DNA of 64,000 nucleotides from Channallabes apus (Eukaryota > Chordata > Actinopteri > Siluriformes > Clariidae). The number at the start of each line of letters is the position of its first letter. Position 1 is the stretch's first letter. Below, piece by piece: positions 10,622 through 20,018 of this stretch. The stretch lies in contig CM060115.1 of the NCBI GenBank assembly GCA_030522415.1, forward strand, positions 17,092,691 through 17,156,690. The letters are read 5' to 3'. The notes beneath the pieces are model-generated. The model was not told the origin of the DNA. It saw nothing but the letters and a program-made list of their open reading frames with translations, and searched no databases. Both the position numbers and the translations under genes were made by a program.

Positions 10622-11640
10622 TGGGTGAAGTGATGAAGGGTTTTAGTTGGGATGTGTGGAATACTGGGTGGATTCGGAGTGCCGCAGGCAGCTGGAGCCG
10701 GTAGGTGACAGGGTTAATTTTGAGGTGGATGCGATATGGTCCAATGAATCTGGGTGACAGTTTTCTTGATTCAGTGTGTAGATGGAGGTTCTTTGTGGAC
10801 AGCCATACCTTGTCACCTGCGTTATACAAATGTCCCGGAGGATGTCGACGGCGATGTTGAGCGGCGTAGCATGTGTTGGCTCGTTGGATGGCTTGGTTCG
10901 TCAATGTCCAGAGCCGCCGACACCTGCGGACCAACTGTTGGGCTGATGGTACATCAACCTCCGGTTCTTGGTGTTCGAACATCGGAGGTTGGAAACCATG
11001 GCATACCTCGAATGGACTGAGGTTGGTTGCAGACGAGACGTGCAGGTTGTGTGACAACTCAGCCCATAGGAGGTAGCGAGCCCAGGAGCGCTGACGATCC
11101 GCCACAAAACACCTTAGATAGCGCTCCAGTTGTTGGTTGGTCCGCTCCGTCTGACCATTGGTCTGGGGATGGTACCCAGAAGATAGGCTGCAGGTGGAAT
11201 GGATCAGACGGCAGAAGGCCTTCCAGAATCGTGCAGTGAACTGGGGCCCCCTATCCGAGACGATGTCTTTGGGGAACCCATGCAGGCGGACTACGTGCTC
11301 TAATATCAGTTTTGTGGTGTCCTTGGCTGACGGGAGTCCGGTTAGGGCCACCAGGTGCACGGCTTTGGAGAAACGATCGACGATGGTTAAGATGGTATTT
11401 CTCCCTTCGGATTCCGGCAGGCCCGTGATGAAATCAACGGCAATGTGCGACCAGGGCCAACAGGGAATCGGAAGTGGTTGAAGTTCCCCTGGTGTCGGCT
11501 GGTTGGTGTCCTTTGCCCTGGCACACACTGGGCACGCCTGAACGTATTCGTCGATGTCCTTGGTCATGGATGGCCACCAGAAGGCGCGCTGGACGAACTG
11601 AGTTGTACGCCTTCTACCTGGGTGCCCGGAGAGGAGTGAG
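10578..11640 (-). pseudogene. Integrase of gypsy element 1
   Basis: The open part (10578-11567) holds a zinc-binding end (CPVC), the catalytic core with all three acidic residues in context (AVDFITGLP, SDRGPQF, QTNGQTER) and a GPY/F-like segment (FIGPYRI). Catalytic residues are conserved, but a frameshift at about 11610-11640 separates it from RNase H and another near 10590 from the chromodomain, so the polyprotein is broken. Confidence 0.88.
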
Positions 11641-12556
11641 TATCATGGGGTGAGGCACGTAGAGACGTCCAGGCGGCGCACCTGCCGGTTTGTTCTCCGT
11701 GACCTGTGCCTGGCGGACCCTTGTTTCCAGTTCCCAGCGGAGGGGTGCGATAATTCTGGATGGTGGGAGAACAGGCGCGGGCTCCGCCCGGGCGACATCC
11801 TCTTCATGCTGACGGGAGAGGGCATCAGCCTTGGTGTTTTTTGAGCCCGGGCGGTATGACAGATGGAAATTATAATGTTCGAAAAATAGTGCCCATCGCG
11901 CCTGCCTTGGGTTCAGCTGTTTTAGGTTGAGGATCGTGATGAGATTTTGATGATCGGTCCAGACGATGAATGGCTCTCTGGTGCCCTGGAGCCAGTGATG
12001 CCATTCCTCCAAAGCCCACTTTATGGCCAGCAGCTCGCGGTCCCCTACCCCGTATCGCTGCTGAGTGGTGTCAAATTTTTTGGAGAAAAAACTACAGGGG
12101 TGTAGTTTTTGGTCTGGACCTCGCTGGGAGAGAACAGCCCCAGCGCCCACCTCTGAGGCGTCCACCTCCACAACGAATGGTTGGTTTGAATCTGGGTGAA
12201 GAAGAATCGGTGCGGTGGTGAAAAGTTGGCAAAGCCTTTGGAAGGCTGAGATGGCGGCAGAGTCTAGAGTGAAGGGTGACGGTGAGGGTCGGGTCAGAGC
12301 GGTTAGGGGGGCGGCAACCGTACTGTAGTCCCGGATAAAGCGATGATAGAAGTTCGCAAACCCGAGAAACCGTTGAAGCTGCTTAAGGGTCTTGGGTAGG
12401 GGCCAATGACGCACAACTTCGAGTTTCTGCGGGTCCATGGCCACACCCTGGGGCGAGATGACAAAACCCAGGAACGTGGTGGAGCGCTCGTGAAAAGTGC
12501 ACTTTTCCAACTTACAGTACAGTTGATGGGCGTGTAATCTCTTTAAAACCGCTCTG
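11614..12556 (-). pseudogene. RT thumb and RNase H of gypsy element 1
   Basis: Starts abruptly inside RT at HVRAVLKRLHAHQLYCKLEK, then FLGFVISPQG, then RNase H motifs VVEVDASEVGAGAVLSQ and FIVWTDHQN, then the linker [16 protein letters not shown]. The RT fingers and palm with the YxDD active site are absent because of the deletion joining it to gag at about 12556. Confidence 0.88.
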
Positions 12557-12869
12557 ACATGCCACGTGGTCGTGGTGGATTGAAGGTGAAGGTCAATGCT
12601 GGTGGCAGGGTTCTAGGAGCTGGCTTCGGGCGAGAGACGAGGCGTTGGTCGATCCGCAGGGCCAGTTGGATTAGCCCCTCCAGTGTAGCGGGGAGCTCTC
12701 GCCCGGCTAGTTCACCCTTTATCCTAGAAGCCAACCCCTCGTAGTAGGATGTCCGGAGCGCTGCATTTCCCCAGGTGGTCTGAACGGCGAGCGTGCGGAA
12801 TTCAGCCGTATAGCGACTCACGGACAATGCTCCCTGCCGCAGATGATAGAGCTTTGAGTCGGTCTCCAC
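12543..12869 (-). pseudogene. Gag domain of gypsy element 1
   Basis: Reads as a retrotransposon capsid segment: LYHLRQGALSVSRYTAEFRT and YYEGLASRIKGELAGRELP. It ends in Arg/Pro-rich sequence that runs straight into RT sequence in another frame at the deletion junction. No zinc knuckle remains. Confidence 0.75.
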
Positions 12870-13067
12870 CTCGCCCGCAGGGTGTTCAAAAGTGAGTTTG
12901 AGCTGACGGGTGAATTCGTTGTATGAGTGAGCGATGTCCGTGTCAGCGTGGATATGCCGTGGCCCACTCAGCTGCCTGCCCTGTTAGCAACGAAACGAGT
13001 AGTGCAATGCATAGTCGGTCGGTGGAGTACCTGGTGGAATTAAACTCAAACACCAACTCAAGCGCTG

Positions 13068-13287
13068 TCAAAAACACACTGCATTTCCCGTCCGTGCCAT
13101 TCCATTTTTCTGGTAGAGAAAGAAAAACATCAGAAGCGGGGGGGGGAGGGGTGATGATGCGGCCTCCGCGGCGTGCGATCGAGCAGTGACGCCATCAACA
13201 GCCGCGCGGAGATCCGCATTCTCCAGCCGGAGCTCAGCGACCTCGCGGCGGAGAGAAGCGAGATCCCCGGTTAGCTGATTGATTAGC
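13068..13287 (-). pseudogene. Gag N-terminal coiled coil of gypsy element 1
   Basis: LINQLTGDLASLRREVAELR followed by LENADLRAAV is a leucine-heptad coiled coil, usual at the Gag N-terminus of this group. It continues the gag start found on the far side of the L2 insertion (18257-18327). Its right end coincides with the ATTAGC duplication produced by the L2 insertion. Confidence 0.7.
13282..13287. repeat. ATTAGC duplication, left copy, flanking nested L2
   Basis: ATTAGC here and at 18251-18256 border the L2 LINE. Removing the L2 and one copy restores a continuous gag region. L2 elements often give short or no duplications, so six bases is suggestive but could be partly chance. Confidence 0.6.
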
Positions 13288-13458
13288 ACCAGTCTTTCAG
13301 ACTCTCATAGAAGACTGGGTTGACTGGGTTGGTGACATAGCTTCCTGTTTTCGTATCGTTGCCGCGAAAGTTTTGCAACGCGCGAGTTTCCTCGTCTAAG
13401 AACAACAAACGGAATTCATCTCCAAACAACTAAAACTCCGACACAGAGGTACGTTATA

Positions 13459-14365
13459 ATGTCTACCATTCAGCTTGTTCAGTGTGTAGAGTGCAGGATG
13501 TTTAGACATTCTTCCTCCGTCATTAGTGATAACTTTATTTGTGATAGGTGTGTGTTAGTGAGCTCTCTGACGGAGAAGATTTCAGCGTTAGAGGAGCGCA
13601 TCCAGACTTTAGAGAGGGTTAGACAGTGTGAGAGCAGCGTTATTCCCGTAGCGGACAGTCTGGGTGCCACAGGCAGAGATAATCAGCCCCCGACTCCGGC
13701 ATTAGAGCCCTCACAGCGGGGCGAGTGGGTGACGACTCGGCGGCATACTCGTTCAGCCAAAGCTAACGCTAAGGCTAGCCCACCGGAGCACACCTCCTCT
13801 GCGCGTGTCCAACAGGTTTGCTCCCCTCAGTGCTGCACCCGCTGAGAAACCTGAAAGAGCTCTGGTTATAGGAGACTCTATACTGAGACACGTGACATTA
13901 GCTAGACCTTTAGGGGCGCCAGCGGCAGTGGTTAGGTGTATCCCGGGAGCCAGAGCACCGGGTAGGTACATAGCAGGTAATCTTAGGGCTCTAGGACAGC
14001 ACAGGTTCTCTAAGATAGTGGTACATGCTGGAGCTAACGATATACGCCTTCGTCAGTCAGAGGTTAGTAAGAGTAACTTTACAGAGGTGTTTAAATTAGC
14101 GAAGGCGATGTCCGATGAAGTAATATGCTGTGGTCCCATCCCAATGAGACATGGCGACATAGCTTACAGCAGGTTATGGTCGCTGAACCGCTGGATGTCC
14201 AGGTGGTGCTCCAAAAATAATGTGGGCTACATAGATAATTGGAAGACCTTTGAGGGCAAAGCTGGCCTGTTAGGGCGGGACGGTGTCCATCCCACTCGGG
14301 AAGGTGCTGCTCTCATTTCCTGTAGTATAGCTCATAGTCTCAGTAGAGGTCTAGTTAATTGGTGA
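13459..14365 (+). pseudogene. L2 ORF1 with esterase (SGNH) domain, one frameshift
   Basis: The first frame (13459-13845) has two CxxC pairs (CVEC, CDRC) like a small zinc finger and a short coiled coil. The second frame (13805-14365) is an SGNH-hydrolase domain with the blocks VIGDSILRH, HAGANDIR and GRDGVHPT, i.e. the Ser, Asn and Asp/His positions of the active site. Esterase domains are established in ORF1 proteins of fish L2 and CR1 LINEs. The frames overlap with a one-base shift near 13805-13845. All catalytic blocks are present; only the shift disables it. Confidence 0.88.
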
Positions 14366-14461
14366 CAATCCAGAGCCCAGGCCAGGGAGCAGACAGACAG
14401 GCTAAACCAACCGTCTGCTAGCTGCATAGAGTCGTCACTCAGGGTTCACCTTATTGAGACT

Positions 14462-17229
14462 GTGTCTGTTCCCCGATCTAAGCAAAAATATAGAAAGACT
14501 CAGAAAGTCTGTTTCAATAATTTAATTAACATAAAGGCCACAAACTCCGATCATACTGAATGCGCAGCCGGCACCTCTGATCTGAAGATAGGATTGTTAA
14601 ATATTAGATCTCTCGCATCAAAAGCAGTTATTGTTAATGAAATTATCACAGATCAGGCGTTTAATATACTCTGTTTAACTGAAACATGGGTTAAACAGGA
14701 TGAGTATGTAGCTCTAAATGAAGCTAGTCCTCCTGGATACAGCTACATACACCAGCCTCGGTTAACTGGTAGAGGAGGAGGCATCGCAGTTATTCATAAT
14801 GATAATCTGTCTATCGTACAAAAACACGGACACAAATTTAACTCATTTGAAATTCTCTATAGTAACATAAGTCTATTAAAGTATATTAAATCAGCTCAGT
14901 CGACTCCACTAATTATAATTTACAGACCTCCAGGGCCGTATTCTGAATTTCTTAGTGAATTTGCGGATTTCATCTCAGACCTGGTCGTTTCTGTAGACAA
15001 AGCGTTAATTGCTGGAGATTTTAACATTCATTTTGAGAATCCAGAAGACCCTCTGAGAACAGCATTTATATCCATACTGGACTCCGTAGGCGTAAATCAG
15101 TGTGTAGTAGGACCCACTCATAAAGCAGGTCACACTTTAGATTTAGTAATATTCTTCGGATTAATTATAAGAAATGTATTCACAATTCCACTGTCTGAAA
15201 TTATCTCAGATCACTATCTTGACTCCATTCAAGTGTGTAACAGTGATAATGTACGCACAGCACCGCGCTACCGTATTAAACGTACATTCACATCGACTAA
15301 CACACAGAGTTTTATCAGTAATCTCCCAGAGTTACCAACTTCGATTAGGCCACCGTCTGACCCTACAGAACTTGATCAGGCGACTGAATATTTAGAGTCG
15401 ACACTTCGTTGTACCTTAGATAATGTAGCTCCAGCTAAAAGAAAAATTATTAGAGATAAGAAACTCGCTCCCTGGTATAACGATCACACGCGCACTTTAA
15501 AACAGACTGCTCGGAAATTAGAGCGTAAATGGCGTCAAACTAAATTGTTGGTATTTCAAATAATAAAATTGTAAATATCAGGCATAAAATTGAGGCTTTG
15601 AAACCAAACAATGTAATTGATACAGATGTTAACCTAGCCATGTCAGATTCAAACCTAGAATACTTTACTCCTCTTGAAGAGAATGAACTAATTTCACTCA
15701 TCTCTTCTGCAAATTCATCAACCTGTATATTAGATCCTATACCGACACATTTTCTTAAACAGATAGTATCAGTAATAACAGAACCGCTGTTGAGAATAAT
15801 TAATTTCTCACTCAGCATTGGTTATGTTCCAAAATCTTTTAAAGTAGCAGTTATTAAACCAATAATTAAGAAACCTGACCTCGACCCCTGTCAGCTGTCC
15901 AATTACAGGCCAATATCAAACCTCCCCTTCATCTCTAAGATTCTGGAAAAGATAGTAGCGGAGCAGCCATGCTCATACCTACATAGAAATGGCATACATG
16001 AACTGTATCAGTCAGGATTTAGGCCTCATCACAGCACAGAAACAGCACTCGTTAAAGTAGTAAATGACCTCCTATTGGCCTCTGATCAGGGTTGTGTAAC
16101 TATGCTTGTATTACTCGACCTCAGTGCAGCTTTTGACACTATTGATCATGCTATTCTTCTTCACAGATTAGAAAATGTAGTAGGAATTAAGGGTACAGCC
16201 CTCTCCTGGCTTAGATCCTATTTGACTGATCGTTATCAGTATGTAGACTTAAATGGTGATTATTCTGCATGTTCTCTAGTGGAGTTTGGCGTTCCGCAGG
16301 GTTCAGTTTTAGGCCCACTGCTTTTTTCCCTTTACGTGCTTCCTCTGGGCAACATAATCCGTAAGCATGGTATTAATTTTCATTGTTATGCTGACGACAC
16401 ACAGCTATACGTCTCAACAAAACCTGATGAGAAAAACCATCTTACTAAAGTTGAGCAATGTGTGCAGGACATAAGAAATTGGATGCTAATTAACTTCCTT
16501 CTGCTTAATCCGGATAAGACAGAAGTTCTAGTCATAGGACCGCATACAGCTAGAAGTAAAATCTTAGATCACACCGTAACTTTAGATGGCCTTTCTGTTC
16601 CGTCAAGTGCAACAGTAAAAGACCTCGGCGTGATTATAGATTCCAGCCTTTCATTTGAAGCTCATGTAGATAATATCACCAGGATAGCATTCTTTCACCT
16701 CAGAAATATCGCCAAAATAAGAAATATATTGTCGCTAAACGATGCAGAAAAACTAGTTCATGCTTTTATCACTTCTAGGTTGGACTATTGTAATGCCTTA
16801 CTGTCTGGTTGTTCAGTTAGGTGCATAAACAAGCTTCAGCTAGTCCAGAATGCAGCAGCGAGAGTCCTCACTAGAACCAGAAGATATGAGCACATCACCC
16901 CTATCCTATCTTCACTGCATTGGCTCCCTATGAAATTTCGCATTGATTTTAAAATACTACTCTTGACATATAAAGCATTAAATGGTCTCGCGCCGCAGTA
17001 TCTGAGCGAACTGCTAGTGTCTTACGATCCGCCACGCCTACTTCGGTCAAAGGATGCAGGCTGCTTATCAGTACCGCGTATTATGAAAACTACAGCTGGG
17101 GGCAGAGCTTTTTCTTACAAAGCCCCAAAATTATGGAATAGTCTTCCAAATAGTGTTCGGGACTCAGACACAGTCTCAGTGTTTAAGTCTAGGCTCAAAA
17201 CCTATTTATTTAGCCAAGCATTTTTATAA
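14462..17229 (+). pseudogene. L2 ORF2: endonuclease and reverse transcriptase, interrupted
   Basis: The first frame (14462-15574) is an APE-type endonuclease: LLNIRSLASK, LTETWV, AGDFNIHF and an SDHY catalytic end. The second frame (15598-17229) is the RT with [36 protein letters not shown] and the catalytic YADDTQLY, then the C-terminal domain with [10 protein letters not shown] and [14 protein letters not shown]. Between them (15550-15600) the connecting segment is missing and the frame changes, so this copy cannot make a complete ORF2 protein. The RT frame alone has 543 codons without a stop. Confidence 0.9.
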
Positions 17230-18250
17230 ATAGATTTGCCATAAGGTAAAGGAGCAGATCTGGGGGACTCATGGACGTAGAGTATTATGGTGAACTGGTA
17301 TGTTTAGATGCTGTCTTCCGCAGTCTCATTTGATCACTCAGGTTTGTTGACGGTGAGGTGATTGTTTGCTTTACATCTCAGGGAGCCCTCATGTTTGTGT
17401 TTCCTTCTGGCTCTCCCTTTTAGTTATGCTGTCATAGTTAGTCCTGCCGGAGTCCCTGCTTGCACTCTACAGTAAATATACATTCACATTAGACATTGTG
17501 ACTGTGACCATACCTAATTGCAATCTCTCCTCCTCTTCTCTTCCTCCCCCTCTTTCTCTTTCCTCTCTCCCCCTGTCTCCCCCTTTCACTCTTTCTCTCT
17601 CTCTCTCTGTCGAGCTACACATGTGGTTCCTGAGCTACCAGTGATCCAGACTCCCTCTGCCCTCCGGACCTGTCTGATCCATCCTGGTGCCCAGTTTCTG
17701 GTTGGAGGTCTCATCGCATGGATGCCCCGTGTGTCTCTTTAGGATGCGCCTGGTGTCTGGGGATGATTCTATCTACTTAGAAGACGGTTCTGGCCTCGAC
17801 TGGTGTTGTCAGCTGTTTCTCTGAGGACTTGACAATTCGATAGTTCAGGACTGGAACTTTCTACAAGTCTAGCTGAGTCTCGAATAACTACTGGACTCCA
17901 TTTTACATCAACTATTATAACATCAATTAACATCAACTATTATAGCTGAACCTAACACTTAACACTGTATAAATGCAGATCATTTCCTGCTATCTGTTTC
18001 ACCCAGATGAGGATGGGTTCCCTGTCGAGTCTGGTTCCTCTCAAGGTTTCTTCCTATTACCATCTCAGGGAGTTTTTCCTTGCCACTGTCGCCCTCGGGC
18101 TTGCTCACCAGGGAATATCTGAACATTTTGATTCATACACATTCACATTCCATACAACTTAAATAATTCTTTTGATTGTGTAAAGCTGTTTTGAGACAAT
18201 GTCAATTGTTAAAAACGCTATACAAATAAAACTGAATTGAATTGAATTGA
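17230..18250 (+). repeat. L2 3' UTR and tail
   Basis: Non-coding sequence ending in CAATAAA-like bases and repeated GAATT units. It contains a pyrimidine-rich block at about 17518-17610. The distal ~300 bases are the part most often recopied in the window, as expected from 5' truncation during target-primed reverse transcription. Confidence 0.85.
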
Positions 18251-18256
18251 ATTAGC

Positions 18257-18327
18257 GCGGCATGCTGATCCACAACGTCGCAAAGGCTCGCATAATCCGC
18301 TGGGTTCACCGCGGAGGGCTCAGTCAT
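18257..18327 (-). pseudogene. Gag start of gypsy element 1, cut off by L2
   Basis: An ATG at 18327, two bases inside the LTR border, opens MTEPSAVNPADYASLCDVV and continues to the L2 boundary. The reading continues conceptually with the coiled coil at 13287. An ATG this close to the LTR is unusual among retroelements that use a tRNA primer. Confidence 0.6.
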
Positions 18328-18329
18328 TC

Positions 18330-18702
18330 TGTCACGAGTGAACTAACCTGAAGGACCAGAAGACGTAGCTTTAGCGGTTAGCCCAATGTAGCGTGGATGG
18401 TGAACCCAAACGCGGAGAGAAGCGAGTAGGTAGGATATCCCCGCGATTTAGTATAAGGACTCTCACAAAGGGTGAACACAAATTTAACCCGCGTCCTATA
18501 AATGCACACACAAATAGCAGAAAGCAATAACCCAAAAGATTGGTGAGTACTCACGGTTTGGAAGATCGCAAACGAACCAACATGGGCCTAACTCAATGAC
18601 TGAGCGCTCTGCTATGGTTTATTTACTCCTTTTATACTTCCTGATTTACGACCGCTCTACTTCCGGGTCCTAGTGCCGGTCGTAGATTGAGTGTGCATGA
18701 CA
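18330..18702 (-). repeat. 5' LTR of gypsy element 1
   Basis: A 373-bp partner of 9980-10364 with the same termini. It lacks the 12 bases GCGAGGGAAAAA-like segment seen in the other LTR. It borders the gag start, so it is the 5' LTR of the minus-strand element. GATAA follows directly at 18703-18707. Confidence 0.93.
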
Positions 18703-18707
18703 GATAA

Positions 18708-19244
18708 TCCAAATGAAAGGGATATTCACCAATGACAGTCTTAACGATAGTCTTCAATCTCCGAAATAATCTCCACAAAAACTCTCCCACACAAGCTTCA
18801 CCCCGGGTATCCTTATAACAGGGTCCCATGACCCTCTTACGTCATTGGGATGGCCTTGTGGCGCGGCTGAACCAAAACACACAGTTGTTTGGACAAAGTA
18901 AAACCTATCGGGTTTATAAGACACAGCAGTTTTCTATTCGTTAACCAGCTTTCTACAGCCTATATATATAAAAAAAAACATTGTGGCAGTGCTACACCCT
19001 TCACTCCTACATTCTTCAACCTCTCAAACATACAGTAATAGTATGATTATTGGTGTCAAGCATCACAAGCAAATGGACACAAAACTGGTCCAGGATTAGG
19101 TTATTTACCACTTTAACCAACCCTGTCTCTGTGCTATAATGAGAGCCTAAATCCTGACTGATACACTTCATGAATGTTATTTCTGTGTATAGGTATTAGC
19201 ATAACTAACATAGCTTTTCTAGGAATATAACAGACCATTGTCTT
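18708..19244. other. Non-coding, no feature recognised
   Basis: Sequence between the gypsy element and a Tc1 fragment. No coding or RNA signature; a short TATATATA-AAAAA stretch lies near 18961-18978. Confidence 0.4.
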
Positions 19245-19701
19245 TTACAAATACACAGTACACTCCCACACCATTACACCACCACCACCAGCCTGCACAG
19301 TGGTAACAAGGCATGATGTATCCATGTTCTCATTCTGTTTACGCAAAATTCTGACTCTACCATTTGAATATCTCAACAGAAATCGAGACTCATCAGACCA
19401 GGCAACATTTTTCCAGTCTTCAACTGTCCAATTTTGGTGAGCTCGTGCAAATTGTAGCCTCTTTTTCCTACTTGTAGTGGAGATGAGTGGTACCTGGTGG
19501 GGTTTTCTGCTGTTGTAGCCCATCCGCCTCAAAGGTTGTGCATGTTGTGGCTTCACAAATGCTTTGCTGCAGACCTCGGTTGTAACGAGTGGTTATTTCA
19601 GTTAAAGTTGCTCTTCTATCAGCTTGAATCAGTCGGCCCATTCTCCTCTGACCTCGAGTATTAAGTGTTAAGTGATCCTTACTTACAATGAAAGTTGCCA
19701 T
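19245..19701 (-). pseudogene. Tc1/mariner transposase fragment
   Basis: Two overlapping minus-strand frames give an N-terminal part (SKDHLTLNTRGQRRMGRLIQ) and a middle part with NWTVEDWKNVAWSDESRF, which includes the first catalytic Asp context of Tc1 transposases. A frameshift lies at 19468-19556. The rest of the catalytic domain is absent and I could not find paired inverted repeats. A degraded fragment of a different Tc1 lineage from those at 8457 and 59115. Confidence 0.82.
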
Positions 19702-20018
19702 ATGTTTCTGTGACTATGATACATGACTGTGAGCATGTCAAATTCACATCAACTGAGCTGTTGTTGAGCATGTACCCAGCTTTAAGCTTTAAGTTCCTTG
19801 AGTCCACATCACTAAGGACATCACTAAGGACATCACTTGTTTTCTGAACTCTCTCCTAATTAGAAACGCATAACAGTGTTTGTATTTTCTGTAGAGATTT
19901 GTGCAGAAAACCGACCAACAAATCATCACTCTTCATCCATCTGGCAGTCACTACAGGTGTCTCAGAGCCCTCATAGAATTTTAACAAATACACCAATACT
20001 TTGTGATGTGCTTTCAGA

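Larger units (their letters stand above)
13288..18250 (+). mobile_element. Near full-length L2 LINE nested in gypsy gag
   Basis: About 4.96 kb with a 5' UTR, ORF1, ORF2, a ~1-kb 3' UTR and an (GAATT)n-type tail. Orientation is opposite to the host gypsy element. ORF1 has one frameshift, and ORF2 has a deletion/frameshift between endonuclease and RT. Several 5'-truncated copies of the same family, sharing its 3' UTR, lie elsewhere in the window (31385, 51694, 55806). Conservation of both ORFs suggests a young insertion, necessarily younger than the gypsy element. Confidence 0.92.
9980..18702 (-). mobile_element. Chromodomain Ty3/gypsy retrotransposon, split by a nested L2 LINE
   Basis: Two LTRs (9980-10364 and 18330-18702) flank gag and pol pieces on the minus strand. 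Both outer flanks carry the 5-bp duplication GATAA (9975-9979 and 18703-18707), so this is one insertion event. Order in element direction: 5' LTR, gag start, nested L2 (13288-18250), rest of gag, RT end/RNase H, integrase, chromodomain, polypurine tract, 3' LTR. A deletion joins gag directly to the RT thumb region near 12556, removing protease and the RT active site. The chromodomain places it among chromoviruses. The gag ATG lies 2 bases after the LTR, leaving no room for a tRNA primer site; this would suit a self-priming Tf1/sushi-like element. Confidence 0.93.

Noticed and set aside
11027..12744. Several plus-strand frames over gypsy element 1 and element 2
   Set aside because: They are complements of pol and gag sequence on the minus strand.
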